The position numbers were made by a program, and so were the translations under genes. A DNA stretch of 64,000 nucleotides from Chryseobacterium camelliae. Lineage in GTDB: Bacteria > Bacteroidota > Bacteroidia > Flavobacteriales > Weeksellaceae. A model generated the notes under the pieces. That model worked only from the letters and a program-made list of their open reading frames with translations. It ran no database searches and was not told the origin of the DNA. Positions within the stretch are counted from its first letter, which is position 1, and the number at the start of each line of letters is the position of its first letter. The stretch is from positions 4,030,001-4,094,000 of the forward strand of contig NZ_JAUTAL010000001.1 in assembly GCF_030818575.1 (NCBI RefSeq), read 5' to 3'. Below, one piece after another: positions 1 to 9,033 of the stretch.

Positions 1-900
1 TGGTGGCATATTTCAACCATTTTTATATCTACGAAAAATAATTTTGAAAGAAGGCTGGGCATCTGGCCGGCAGGATTCGACAAGGATGATGTGATGTATT
101 GCAATACGGCCTACGGCGATTATCCTACTTTCCTGCCGCAATATGCTCAAGGAAAGGATTTTTCTAAAGGATTATTTGCAGGTTGGATGTTATTGAACTA
201 CAATAAGCCGGTGCAGGTATCATCTACTTTAGGAGGCTACCAACCCAATTATGCTGTGGATGAAGATATAAAAACCTACTGGAGTGCAAAAACGGGTGAT
301 AAAGGGGAATGGTTTCAGACGGATTTGGGAGAAATTTCCACCATCAATGCGATTCAGATTAACTATGCTGATCAGGATGCAGAATTTATGGGCAAGACAT
401 TTGGAAAGATGCATCAGTATAAAATCTACGGTTCCGATGACGGAAGAAAATGGAAGGTCATTGTGGATAAAAGCAAAAATACAAAAGATATCCCGCATGA
501 TTATGTAGAGCTCGAAAAGCCAGTACAGGCCCGGTACCTGAAAATGGAAAACCTGAAAATGCCAACCGGAAAATTTGCATTAAGCGGATTCAGGGTTTTT
601 GGAAAAGGATCTGGTGCAGTTCCGGCTAAAGTACATAATTTTGTTCCTCTCCGGGCAGACCCGAAAAAATACGGAGAGCGGAGAAGCATCTGGATGAAAT
701 GGCAGCAAAATCCTGATGCAGACGGCTATGTAATCTATTGGGGCAAATCCCCGGATAAAATGTATGGAAGCATCATGGTGTACGGAAAAAATGAATATTT
801 CTTTACCGGTGCTGACCGTACCGATGCCTATTATTTCCAGATTGAAGCATTCAACGCCAATGGGATTTCCGAGCGTACGGAGATTGTGAAATCGGAATAA
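1..900 (+). CDS. GH43-type glycosyl hydrolase with F5/8 type C (discoidin) domain, 3' end only
   Basis: The frame is open from the first base, so the gene starts before the window; 299 residues are visible. The first 60 or so residues (WWHIS, GIWPAGFDKDD, YCNTAYGDYP) look like the end of a five-bladed GH43-type catalytic domain. Fragment residues of about 60-195 form an F5/8 type C (discoidin) carbohydrate-binding domain: GWMLLNYNKPV, AVDEDIKTYWSA, WFQTDLG and ARYLKM are typical. The last 100 residues look like a fibronectin-III-like module. The product is presumably exported and cuts plant or host polysaccharide. No T9SS tail is present at the C-terminus. A hairpin terminator follows. Family call is from recognition; the substrate cannot be read. 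Confidence 0.75.
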   Translation, partial: WWHISTIFISTKNNFERRLGIWPAGFDKDDVMYCNTAYGDYPTFLPQYAQGKDFSKGLFAGWMLLNYNKPVQVSSTLGGYQPNYAVDEDIKTYWSAKTGDKGEWFQTDLGEISTINAIQINYADQDAEFMGKTFGKMHQYKIYGSDDGRKWKVIVDKSKNTKDIPHDYVELEKPVQARYLKMENLKMPTGKFALSGFRVFGKGSGAVPAKVHNFVPLRADPKKYGERRSIWMKWQQNPDADGYVIYWGKSPDKMYGSIMVYGKNEYFFTGADRTDAYYFQIEAFNANGISERTEIVKSE

Positions 901-936
901 GTAATATTATTGACCGGAAAATAGAGTCAAACTTAT

Positions 937-968
937 AAACCATCGCCAAAAGTGATGGTTTTCTTTTA
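937..968 (+). terminator. Rho-independent terminator after the GH43 gene
   Basis: Stem AAACCATC (937-944) pairs with GATGGTTT (954-961) and is followed by a T-rich run. It sits 37 bases after the stop of the glycosidase gene. Confidence 0.7.
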
Positions 969-1010
969 TAAGATTCTGTTCTGCCTGGTAATATTTAGTA
1001 TGAATCTAAC

Positions 1011-1859
1011 TTAAAGTTTCTTCAAAAAATCCTCTATCTTCCCGATTAGGAATTTTCCATTCTCATTCTGGTACCAATCCGAGTGGCCTCCGGTAAATTC
1101 ATAGGACTCATGGAGAACTTTATTTTTGCTAAGAGCAGAATCCAGGATGGATTTTTGCGTAACAGGAACTACCTGGTCGTTGATTCCGTAATAGGAAAGG
1201 GTAGGAGCAGAATGATTGTTGATCCATGCTATAGGACTGGCAAATATCATCTGTGATGCAGAGGTATATTTTGGATCCACAAGATGGCTTTTAAGAAAGG
1301 AATAATCATCATAGCGTTTAAAACCCGGATCAGACAGATCAGCAGGGCCGACAATATTGATAACTGCTTTTACTTTTTTATTGCGATCAAACTTGTAGGC
1401 ATACAGCATGGAAAGATGGCCTCCCGCACTGTTTCCAAGAAGGATCAACCTTGGCTGGAACTTCAATGTCTTCTCCAGGTAGTGCATCGCACTTCTGATA
1501 TCTTCAATCTGATTAGGCAATGCATACCTTGATGTTGAGGCAAGCCTGTAATTGATATTGGCAAAAACTGAATGCGGAAATTTCTGCATCATGGACAGTG
1601 TGAAAAATGTCAGCTCAGACTTATTGCCGCCACGCCAGCCACCGCCATGGATGATTATAAATACATCTCTGTCTTTATGAGAGTGCTCTTCCGGAATATA
1701 CAGATCCATGGTAAGTTCCGGATTCCTGTTTTCATCATACAGAACATTCTCTTTTTTTATAAATGAGGCATCACTACCCGGTGTTATCTTGTTGTCCTTA
1801 CAACTGATTTGAAAAGCTGCCAGAACAAATCCGATCATAAAAATGATATTTCTTTCCAT
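1011..1859 (-). CDS. alpha/beta hydrolase (esterase/lipase family), probable lipoprotein
   Basis: 282 residues. The N-terminus is hydrophobic and ends in a cysteine at residue 20 (QISC), which fits a lipoprotein signal with a non-ideal lipobox. The esterase fold is clear: oxyanion motif HGGGW at 71-75, nucleophile elbow GNSAGG with Ser144, Asp228 in GINDQVV, and His259 in TGGHSDW. It belongs to the BD-FAE/hormone-sensitive-lipase-like group that hydrolyses small acyl esters or feruloyl/acetyl esters on sugars. It lies between a glycosidase and a TonB-type receptor, so a role in carbohydrate de-esterification is possible but inferred. The substrate is unknown. Confidence 0.8.
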   Translation of the reverse strand: MERNIIFMIGFVLAAFQISCKDNKITPGSDASFIKKENVLYDENRNPELTMDLYIPEEHSHKDRDVFIIIHGGGWRGGNKSELTFFTLSMMQKFPHSVFANINYRLASTSRYALPNQIEDIRSAMHYLEKTLKFQPRLILLGNSAGGHLSMLYAYKFDRNKKVKAVINIVGPADLSDPGFKRYDDYSFLKSHLVDPKYTSASQMIFASPIAWINNHSAPTLSYYGINDQVVPVTQKSILDSALSKNKVLHESYEFTGGHSDWYQNENGKFLIGKIEDFLKKL

Positions 1860-1875
1860 ACTCTTAAAGATAACA

Positions 1876-1903
1876 AAACCTGCCGGAATTCACCGACAGG
1901 TCA
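1876..1903 (-). terminator. Terminator of the TonB-type receptor gene
   Basis: Inverted repeat 1878-1886 / 1893-1901 (ACCTGTCGG with CCGGCAGGT on the minus strand, one G-T pair), followed on the minus strand by TTTTGTT. It lies between the receptor stop and the start of the esterase gene. Confidence 0.6.
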
Positions 1904-1936
1904 TAACAAAATAATTGATATGAAGAATGATAATTC

Positions 1937-4195
1937 TTACCGTGTTCTGCTCTTGATGGCATCGGAAGCTCCTTCGATGTCCCGTACTTTCTTCACCTTT
2001 TTATTTCCGAAGTTATAGGTGATGCTGAATGTACCCCCCCTGTTGTACTGGTCATTACGGATGTAATTATAGTTCCCGTTAGCCTGTGTGTCTTCTATTA
2101 CTATAATATTGGTGCGTAGTACATCCTCAAGGTTTAAGGCAAAGGTCCAGTCGTTCCAGGTTTTTTTGATACTGATATCAAGGCTCATGAGATTTTTAAG
2201 CAATCCAAGCTCTATTTGCTGGCGGTCTACGAAAAAGTAGTTCACGCCGAGGAACCAGGATTTGTTCTTATCCAGCCGGATCGTGTTATTCGTCTGTATC
2301 ATTAAGCTCGTAGATTTGGTTTTATTGGTATAGGTATCGAATACCTGACCTGTAGTAGGATCAATATTGAGTGTCCCGTTATTGATGTTATGCTGGAACC
2401 CTGCGTTGAAGTTCGTAGTAAGGTAGCCTTTAAAGAATGTTTTCTGAATTCCGGCCATTGCAGACATTTCCTGCTTGGTCCCGAAATTGGTCCTGATATA
2501 GGCCAGCTGTACTTTTTCAATATTGTTTTCCATATACGTCCTTTGCAAAGGAACCTGTGTGATAACATCTTTAAACAGCGAGTGGTTTAAGATCAGGAAA
2601 TAAGAATTCTTATACATATAGGTCAGCTCCTGATTATAGGTAGAGGCTGCTTTTACAAAAGGATTGTTTTGGGTATAATTGTTTTCGGTGATGATGTTTT
2701 TTACCGGATTCAGCTCCCAGAAACTTGGTCTTCTCATTCTGCTCGAAAATGAATAGGAAAGATTGTTTTTATCATTGATGGCATAGTTGAAACTCAGGTA
2801 AGGGAGCAGGTTCTGGTAGTTGCGTTTAATTTTTTGGTATTCCGGCTGTTTTGCATTATCCGAAGTCCCGAGGCTGCTGGTAATTTCATATCGGGCACCG
2901 GCTTTTCCGGAAAACTTATCAGAAAATTTCTTTTCGAAGGTCACGTAAAGGCCATAAATGTTTTCATCATAAATAAAGTGATTCGGATCTTCCTTTGTCT
3001 GTGTATTCAGTAATGTATCGTCATCATTATAGCTGTAACTGAAAGTGGTATTCCGGGTATCGTTATCTGTTTTGGTCTTGTTGAAATTACCACCGGCAGA
3101 GAAGGTAAAATCATGTTTGAATTTCTGGATGTAATCTACCGTTCCGGAAAAATTATTGATGAGCTGCGGAATATTCTGGATGATTTTTTTACTGATCAGT
3201 GAAAAGTCATTTGCAGTACCGGGCAGCATGGTCTTGTTATCGGAGTACTGGAACCGCTTGTAGTTGAGGTATGCTGCATTCACATTAAGCTTACTGCCCA
3301 GTGAATCCAGTTTCAGTTCATAGTTAAGGTTCACAGAATTGTTGTAATTGCGTGCATCCTCCTTATTTTTTGTACGGGTGTAATTGGTGGAAATCAGGTT
3401 TCCGTTGCTGTACTGGGTAATGGTGTTTAAAAGGTCGATGGTGGAATTATAACTTTTGTTGGCCCAGGAATTCCATGAAAGAGCCAGATTGCTTTTATCG
3501 TTCAGCTGATAATCAACATTCAGGTAGCCACCGATATTTTTATTCGGGTCATCAATGTTTCCTACAGATTCATTCCTGATATTGCCTGTTCCGTTTTTCA
3601 GTATGTAAGCCTGTGGGTTAATGTTTTCTCCTCCGCTGAGGCTTGAGCTGATGCCCAGCTTATCTTTACGGTAATTTACGGAAAAGCTGGCCTGGCTTGC
3701 GTTGTATTTATTCTGGCTGTTGGACATTCTCATGGTTCCGCTGGTTCCGTCGCTCATTCTCTTCTTCAGAATGATATTGATGATGCCGTCAGAGGATTCC
3801 ACCTGATATTCACTCCCCGGAACGGTAATCACTTCAATCTTCTGAATATTCTCAGCCGGTGTGTTTTTAAGGAACTGTACCAGGGACTCTGCATCCATAT
3901 TGGTCTTTCTTCCGTTGATGTAAATCAGAGCATTGTTCTTTCCGGCAATCTTTAATGTTTTATCATCTGTGGTAGAAAGCAGAGGCATCTGTTTCAGAAG
4001 GTCAAAAGTCGTGTTGCCTTTGGATACTGGCGAAGCAGCTACATCATAAACAAAGCGGTCGCTTTGCTTTTTAAATACCTGTTTGGTGATGGTTACTTCA
4101 TCAATAGACTTTGTTTTTACAGAATCGGTTTTTTTCTCCTGGGCAAAAGTAAAACCGGTGAAGAATATAGCAGCAATGAGAATGGTCGTTTTCAT
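1937..4195 (-). CDS. TonB-dependent-receptor-like outer-membrane beta-barrel protein (OMP_b-brl_3 family)
   Basis: 752 residues from the chosen start, MKTTILIAAIFF, which opens a good signal peptide ending at FAQ. The plug-like region follows at roughly residues 40-150 (KQMPLLSTTDDKTLKI, ALIYINGRK, IEVITVPGSEY, GIINIILKK). The rest is a long barrel with alternating aromatic strands. These proteins lack the long CarboxypepD_reg domain of SusC and are usually annotated as outer membrane beta-barrel family proteins; the cargo is unknown. The frame extends upstream to 4279, but a TATCTTTG promoter box lies at 4250-4243 inside that extension, so the shorter start is preferred. It is transcribed alone and ends in a hairpin. 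Confidence 0.88.
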   Translation of the reverse strand: MKTTILIAAIFFTGFTFAQEKKTDSVKTKSIDEVTITKQVFKKQSDRFVYDVAASPVSKGNTTFDLLKQMPLLSTTDDKTLKIAGKNNALIYINGRKTNMDAESLVQFLKNTPAENIQKIEVITVPGSEYQVESSDGIINIILKKRMSDGTSGTMRMSNSQNKYNASQASFSVNYRKDKLGISSSLSGGENINPQAYILKNGTGNIRNESVGNIDDPNKNIGGYLNVDYQLNDKSNLALSWNSWANKSYNSTIDLLNTITQYSNGNLISTNYTRTKNKEDARNYNNSVNLNYELKLDSLGSKLNVNAAYLNYKRFQYSDNKTMLPGTANDFSLISKKIIQNIPQLINNFSGTVDYIQKFKHDFTFSAGGNFNKTKTDNDTRNTTFSYSYNDDDTLLNTQTKEDPNHFIYDENIYGLYVTFEKKFSDKFSGKAGARYEITSSLGTSDNAKQPEYQKIKRNYQNLLPYLSFNYAINDKNNLSYSFSSRMRRPSFWELNPVKNIITENNYTQNNPFVKAASTYNQELTYMYKNSYFLILNHSLFKDVITQVPLQRTYMENNIEKVQLAYIRTNFGTKQEMSAMAGIQKTFFKGYLTTNFNAGFQHNINNGTLNIDPTTGQVFDTYTNKTKSTSLMIQTNNTIRLDKNKSWFLGVNYFFVDRQQIELGLLKNLMSLDISIKKTWNDWTFALNLEDVLRTNIIVIEDTQANGNYNYIRNDQYNRGGTFSITYNFGNKKVKKVRDIEGASDAIKSRTR

Positions 4196-4242
4196 GATTA
4201 TAAATTTATTTAATAGCTTGTATTTTTTATTATCTAACATTG

Positions 4243-4274
4243 CAAAGATATATATTAATTTTAGTATCATGCAA
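4243..4274 (-). promoter_or_regulatory. Bacteroidota-type promoter of the receptor gene
   Basis: On the minus strand, TTG (4274-4272) and TATCTTTG (4250-4243) are spaced by 21 bases, matching TTG-N~20-TAnnTTTG. Transcription would start near 4237, giving a leader of about 40 bases. This decides the start codon at 4195. Confidence 0.7.
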
Positions 4275-4279
4275 TACAA

Positions 4280-4505
4280 AGTACTTAAAATATTTTTGCT
4301 TTATATTTAATGAATTGATTATCAGTTGTTAAAATTTTAATTAAAAGTTGATGCTTGTCAATTCTGTATTGAAAAGACAATCTTACATGAAAAAATATTA
4401 CATTGAGAGATAAATAATTTTATAATTGATCAAGAGAAGAGTGCTGGAAGTTGATTAAAAGTCATAGCAACAGAACATCTTCAGAGAGTATTTGAGATGT
4501 TTTCA
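4280..4505. other. AT-rich intergenic stretch without recognisable content
   Basis: Apart from the receptor promoter at its left and the DUF3817 terminator at its right, this stretch has no convincing ORF, RNA or repeat. Confidence 0.5.
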
Positions 4506-4507
4506 TA

Positions 4508-4537
4508 AAAAAAAGGACCTTGTTAGTCCTTTTTTGT
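4508..4537 (-). terminator. Terminator of the DUF3817 gene
   Basis: Stem AAAAGGAC (4512-4519) / GTCCTTTT (4527-4534) with A/T runs on both sides, directly after the stop of the minus-strand DUF3817 gene. Confidence 0.75.
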
Positions 4538-4538
4538 T

Positions 4539-4877
4539 TTATTCTCTGTCAAATCTAGCCAGGCTTTTATCAATCCAGATCGTTGCAAACGGAAAGAATG
4601 CTGCAATTAGTGAAAAAACACTGTCTTCATCATCCCAGAGATATATTTTTCTTATCGAAGGTAAAAACAGAAGGTACAGTGAGAAAAAGAGCCCATGAAT
4701 ACTGCCGATGGTACTGATGTAAATGATGGGAACTACTCCGTTGGGATCTATACGGATCCAGGTCATGGCAGTAAATAAGAAAAACCATGAGATTGCTTCC
4801 GCAAGACAAATCTGCTTGAACCATTTAATCAGTTTTTCTTTGGGATATTTTGAAAAAAATTTTTCTATGAAATTCAT
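4539..4877 (-). CDS. DUF3817 family small membrane protein
   Basis: 112 residues with about three hydrophobic segments (roughly 21-40, 48-70 and 85-103) separated by short loops. The pattern AEAISWFFLFTAM and GSIHGLFFSLYLL is characteristic of the DUF3817 (YdzA-like) integral membrane family. Its function is unknown. It follows nadD on the same strand with a gap of about 60 bases and may be cotranscribed. Confidence 0.75.
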   Translation of the reverse strand: MNFIEKFFSKYPKEKLIKWFKQICLAEAISWFFLFTAMTWIRIDPNGVVPIIYISTIGSIHGLFFSLYLLFLPSIRKIYLWDDEDSVFSLIAAFFPFATIWIDKSLARFDRE

Positions 4878-4940
4878 AATTGAATGATTAAGGTCTTGAA
4901 GAGCCGGAGCGATATCCGCTCAAACCTTTTCATTGCAAAA

Positions 4941-5525
4941 TTACTTATAAAAACTGCTTCCGTCCAAATATTCGAAGACTTCCGGCGGCAGCATCGGCCT
5001 CACATTTTTACCCTCCCGAATCATGGCCCGGATTTCCGTAGCAGAAAGTTCGATCACAGGAGCTTTAATCATTGAAATATTGGTGTGGTTGCCGTATACG
5101 GATTCTTTTTTTGCTCCTTCAAATACTCTTGGATACACGATAATGTGGTGATTTTCCACCAGGAGATCCGCATTTTTCCATTTGTGGAGGCTGCCGAGGT
5201 TATCTTCACCCATAATCAGGCTGAAAGAGTGCTCAGGATATTTTTCATGAAGGTAGGTTAGCGTATCAACAGTATAGCTGGGCTTCGGTAAAGAGAACTC
5301 TATATTGGAAGCCCGCATATTCGGATAGTTCTTTACCGCAAGCTGAACCATGTCAAGCCTGTTGTGGTCGCTGAGCAGGGTTTTTTTATCTTTAAAAGGA
5401 TTCTGAGGGCTTACCACAAACCACAGCTCATCCATATCAGAATTTTCCAGGATATAATTAGCCAGGATCAGGTGGCCTATATGGATAGGATTGAATGATC
5501 CGAAAAACAAACCGATTTTTTTCAT
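4941..5525 (-). CDS. nadD: nicotinate-nucleotide adenylyltransferase
   Basis: 194 residues from MKKIGLFFGSFNPIHIGH. It adenylates nicotinate mononucleotide to deamido-NAD in NAD synthesis. Visible are the nucleotidyltransferase GSFNPIHIGH motif near the N-terminus (residues 9-18), VSPQNPFKD near residue 46 and the C-terminal SATEIR motif equivalent to ISSTEIR. The frame extends nine codons further upstream, but the conserved family N-terminus begins at MKKIG, so 5525 is chosen. Length is typical. It lies just after recJ, 75 bases away on the same strand. Confidence 0.95.
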   Translation of the reverse strand: MKKIGLFFGSFNPIHIGHLILANYILENSDMDELWFVVSPQNPFKDKKTLLSDHNRLDMVQLAVKNYPNMRASNIEFSLPKPSYTVDTLTYLHEKYPEHSFSLIMGEDNLGSLHKWKNADLLVENHHIIVYPRVFEGAKKESVYGNHTNISMIKAPVIELSATEIRAMIREGKNVRPMLPPEVFEYLDGSSFYK

Positions 5526-5600
5526 GGGTTTTATGATGGACTGTACCAGCAAAAAACGGTTATTAGCTGATACAGCGGTTGAAACGTATTGAATTTATAT

Positions 5601-7313
5601 TTAATCACTGAATTTTACATCCTTGATGTTAAGGTAATGTGTCACATTGCCTTTCCAGTGGTTTTCTTCCAGTGTAAAAGCAAGGTCGAAACTTTTAGTC
5701 CTGAAGTCATCGGCAAACTGTCCCAGCTTGAAGCCTACGCATTCAATACTCCTTCCGGTAGATTCCTGTTTGATATAAAACTTCAGGTGATTATTGTCTT
5801 TCCCCATCGTTTTGATATATCCGGAAACCTTCTGCTTGGTTAAAGCCAGGATAGGCTTCATATTATGAGGGCCGAAAGGCGCCAGTTTCCTGTGGAAATT
5901 AATGAACTCCCGGTTGATTTCATCGATGTGGATTTCCGAATCTATGGTTATTGATGGCTCTTTCTGGTGATCTTTGATCTTTTCTGATACAATGCGTTCA
6001 AATTTTTCTTTGAATGCCTCAAATTTTTCCTTTTCCATAGAAAGTCCTGCAGCAGCATGATGTCCGCCGAATTTCAGGAAGTATTCGGAGCACAGGTCCA
6101 GGGCTTCGTGCACATCAAAGTCGGCAACGGATCGTGCGGAAGCAACCATTTCTCCATTGTTTCCGTCTGTGAAAACCAGTGTAGGACGGTAATACGTTTC
6201 AATCAGCCTTGAGGCTACGATACCGATAACGCCCTTGTTCCATTCAGGATGGTAAACAATAGTTGTAAGCCGGCTTTCCTGCTGGGATTCGATGATCTGG
6301 TTCAGCGCAGACAGGGTAGAATTCATATCCAGCTCGCGCCTTTCATCATTCAGGTCCATGATATCATTAACGATCTGATGGGCGTGTTTCAGGTTATCCG
6401 AAACCATGAGCTCAACAGCAGCCTTACCATGCGAAATCCTTCCGGCAGCATTGATTTTAGGGGCAATTTCAAAAACAATATTGGAGATCTCAAAATGAGA
6501 AAGTTTATCATCCGGAATCAGCAGTCTCAAACCTAGATTACGTGTTTTCCTCAGTGTCTTAAGGCCCATTTTAGCCAATACACGGTTTTCACCGGTCATC
6601 GATACGATATCAGCAGCGATGGAAATGGCTAGAAGATCAGTCAGTTCAAATAATTCGGCTTCAGGAATCCTGTAAATGGTATTCAATCCCTGGCAGAGTT
6701 TGAAGCCGACCCCGCATCCTGAAAGTTCCTTAAAAGGATACCGGCAGTCTGCCCGTTTAGGATCAAGAACGGCAACGGCATCAGGAATTTCTTCTCCCGG
6801 AAGGTGATGGTCGCAAATGATGAAATCAATTCCTGCTTCTTTTGCATAATTAATCATGTCAATGGCCTTGATCCCGCAGTCCAGCGCAATGATCAAAGAA
6901 AATCCGTTGTCGCGGGCGAAATCAATACCTTCCGTTGAAATACCGTATCCTTCAGAATTCCTGTCCGGAATATAATAATCCAGGTATTTTTTCTGGACAA
7001 TTTTGCTGAGGTAAAGATACATCAGGGCCACGGCAGTGGTTCCGTCCACATCATAATCTCCGTAAATCAGTATTTTTTCTCCGTTTTCAATGGCGTTAGC
7101 AATGCGTTCAACCGCTTTTTGCATATCTGCCATCAGGAAAGGGTTGTGGATGTCGTTTAAATTCGGTTTGAAAAATTCTCTGGCCTTTTGATAATTGTCA
7201 ATTCCTCTCAGTACGAGAAGTTTAGATTCAAAAGTTCCAAAACCAAGTGACGAACTTAGTCCATCCACGATTTCCTCATCGGGTTCAGGCTTGTAAATCC
7301 ATTTTTGACTCAT
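5601..7313 (-). CDS. recJ: single-stranded-DNA-specific exonuclease RecJ
   Basis: 570 residues, normal for RecJ. This DHH-superfamily 5'-3' exonuclease acts on single-stranded DNA in recombination, base excision and mismatch repair. Motif DYDVDG is at 86-91, the DHH motif at 168-170, and the DHHA1 GGHHAAAG motif near residue 405, followed by an OB-fold at the C-terminus. All metal ligands seem intact. A TATTTTTG box lies immediately upstream of the ATG (7325-7318), so the transcript may have almost no leader. nadD and the DUF3817 gene follow. Confidence 0.95.
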   Translation of the reverse strand: MSQKWIYKPEPDEEIVDGLSSSLGFGTFESKLLVLRGIDNYQKAREFFKPNLNDIHNPFLMADMQKAVERIANAIENGEKILIYGDYDVDGTTAVALMYLYLSKIVQKKYLDYYIPDRNSEGYGISTEGIDFARDNGFSLIIALDCGIKAIDMINYAKEAGIDFIICDHHLPGEEIPDAVAVLDPKRADCRYPFKELSGCGVGFKLCQGLNTIYRIPEAELFELTDLLAISIAADIVSMTGENRVLAKMGLKTLRKTRNLGLRLLIPDDKLSHFEISNIVFEIAPKINAAGRISHGKAAVELMVSDNLKHAHQIVNDIMDLNDERRELDMNSTLSALNQIIESQQESRLTTIVYHPEWNKGVIGIVASRLIETYYRPTLVFTDGNNGEMVASARSVADFDVHEALDLCSEYFLKFGGHHAAAGLSMEKEKFEAFKEKFERIVSEKIKDHQKEPSITIDSEIHIDEINREFINFHRKLAPFGPHNMKPILALTKQKVSGYIKTMGKDNNHLKFYIKQESTGRSIECVGFKLGQFADDFRTKSFDLAFTLEENHWKGNVTHYLNIKDVKFSD

Positions 7314-7317
7314 TTCA

Positions 7318-7325
7318 CAAAAATA
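7318..7325 (-). promoter_or_regulatory. -7 promoter box of recJ
   Basis: TATTTTTG on the minus strand ends 4 bases before the recJ ATG (7313-7311). The -7 consensus is TAnnTTTG. No clear -33 TTG is seen, so the call is tentative. Confidence 0.4.
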
Positions 7326-7545
7326 GGGAAATTTTTTTTGCTTTCATTTTTTTAAAAGCCCATGTTGCCTGCCAGAGGCTCTTTTTTAATCAGGTTAAGA
7401 CAATACATCAATTTTTTTGTGGGCTGATAACCTAAATAATTAACCGTTGTAAAGGTCAACTATTTTAATACAAACTCATTCGCCACACTTAAGGAAATAT
7501 AATTTGCTTAAACAATTTTTCATAGGAGCCTGATATGATTCCTGC

Positions 7546-8922
7546 CTATTTAGTTTTAACTAAAACCCTGTATTCCCAAGCCTTCAGTTTCATTGGGGTT
7601 TTATTTTCTGAAATCATATAAGGTGTACCCGAAAACAGTTCTTTATAAGTATTTTTAAAATATTGGGTGTCCAGCTTAACCTCTGCATCTTTATCGGAGA
7701 AATTAATAATGGTCATTACCGCATCTCCGTTTTTCTCTCTGTAGAATGACAGTATGTTATTCATATTGTCATTATGAACCCTTTCCATTTCGCCGCCCCA
7801 ACGGCCATTCCACAGCGCCTGATTGCTGTGTTTGAGTTTGAATAAGGTTTCATAAATGCCGGCAAATCGATGTTCTTTCCAGCCGATAGGATCCTTGTCA
7901 AAAAAAGCAAGGCTCCTGTCTAGCCCCGCTTCCTGTCCGCTGTACACCAGAGGCATTCCGTTGACGGTGCTACAAAGGACCATGGCTGCTTCAAGCCCGT
8001 TCCCGAAATTGGAAAACTGGTTGCCTTCCCAGGAATTTTTATCATGATTATCGGTAAAGGTCATCCGGTAGGAGTCATAAGGGAAGCTGTTGACATCATG
8101 GGCCATATATTCAAACAGAGCCGGAGCGCCCTTCTTCTCAACAGTGGCCAGCTTCAGTTTATCCCAAAGCGTCCACGAATATGTCATATCAAAAGATTTT
8201 TTATAAAGATCCCTGGATTCCCATTCTGCAAGCATGAAAACAGGTTTTAGCTGATCCAGCTCCGTTCTGGCATTTTCCCAGAAGTCAACAGGGATAAATC
8301 CGGCAACATCGCAGCGGAAACCATCTATATCGGTTTCAGAGACCCAATATTTGAGCGCATCAGTCATATACTTTCTGAAAGCAGGATTATTGTAATCAAA
8401 ATCAATCACGTCATCCCAGTCGTACCATGGTGTAGGCTGGAACTTTCCCTCCCTCGTTTTCGTGTACCAGTCAGGATGCTCTTTGGTCAGGGGATTGTCC
8501 CATGCAGAATGATTCCCCACCCAATCGATGATAACGTGCATTCCCATGCTGTGTATTTTGCGGACCAGGTTTTTAAAATCATCCAAACTGCCGAAATCAG
8601 GATTGATCCCTTTAAAGTCCTTCACAGAATAGTAGCTGCCCAGTTTACCTTTGCGGTTAAGTTCTCCTATCGGATGCACCGGCATCAGCCAGATGATATC
8701 AACCCCCATTTTTTTTAAGCGGGGAAGATGTTTTTCAAAGGCTTTGAAAGTTCCTTCCGGCGTATATTGCCTGATGTTGACTTCATAAATCGTTGCATTC
8801 TTTGACCATTCAGGATGCCTGATTTCAACATAGGGTTTTGGCTGGTAACGGACATCATTTTCCTGGGCATGTACACCCCCGGAAAACATAGTAAAGATGA
8901 TCAGCAGCAATATGTTTTTCAT
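7546..8922 (-). CDS. secreted alpha-amylase family glycosyl hydrolase (GH13)
   Basis: 458 residues with a signal peptide (MKNILLLIIFTMFSGGVHAQ). The four GH13 regions are present: IIDWVGNH (131-138), DGFRCDVA with nucleophile Asp205, acid/base Glu233 in MLAEWE, and TDNHD with Asp294. It should hydrolyse alpha-1,4-glucans in the periplasm or, if surface-attached, outside the cell. It is about the size of a single-domain amylase plus a C-terminal beta domain (DAVMTIINFSDK, MKLKAWEYRVL). No T9SS tail is visible. It stands alone; with MalQ (44628) and the GH63-like enzyme (25824) it suggests starch or glycogen use. Confidence 0.92.
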   Translation of the reverse strand: MKNILLLIIFTMFSGGVHAQENDVRYQPKPYVEIRHPEWSKNATIYEVNIRQYTPEGTFKAFEKHLPRLKKMGVDIIWLMPVHPIGELNRKGKLGSYYSVKDFKGINPDFGSLDDFKNLVRKIHSMGMHVIIDWVGNHSAWDNPLTKEHPDWYTKTREGKFQPTPWYDWDDVIDFDYNNPAFRKYMTDALKYWVSETDIDGFRCDVAGFIPVDFWENARTELDQLKPVFMLAEWESRDLYKKSFDMTYSWTLWDKLKLATVEKKGAPALFEYMAHDVNSFPYDSYRMTFTDNHDKNSWEGNQFSNFGNGLEAAMVLCSTVNGMPLVYSGQEAGLDRSLAFFDKDPIGWKEHRFAGIYETLFKLKHSNQALWNGRWGGEMERVHNDNMNNILSFYREKNGDAVMTIINFSDKDAEVKLDTQYFKNTYKELFSGTPYMISENKTPMKLKAWEYRVLVKTK

Positions 8923-8980
8923 ACTTTAATTTTATTCTAAGATAAACAAAAGAAATACATAAGATCGCGACATAAGACAT

Positions 8981-9013
8981 AAAAAAACCTCAAAAATATT
9001 TTTGAGGTTTCTG
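8981..9013 (-). terminator. Terminator of the ABC-F gene
   Basis: Perfect 26-base palindrome at 8985-9010 (AAACCTCAAAAAT and its complement), followed on the minus strand by a T run. It lies 24 bases after the stop of the ABC-F gene. Confidence 0.8.
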
Positions 9014-9033
9014 TACATTTCAAGAATTCAGGA

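Noticed and set aside
4196-4279. N-terminal extension of the receptor starting at 4279
   Set aside because: It would cross the TATCTTTG promoter box, and the normal signal peptide starts at 4195.
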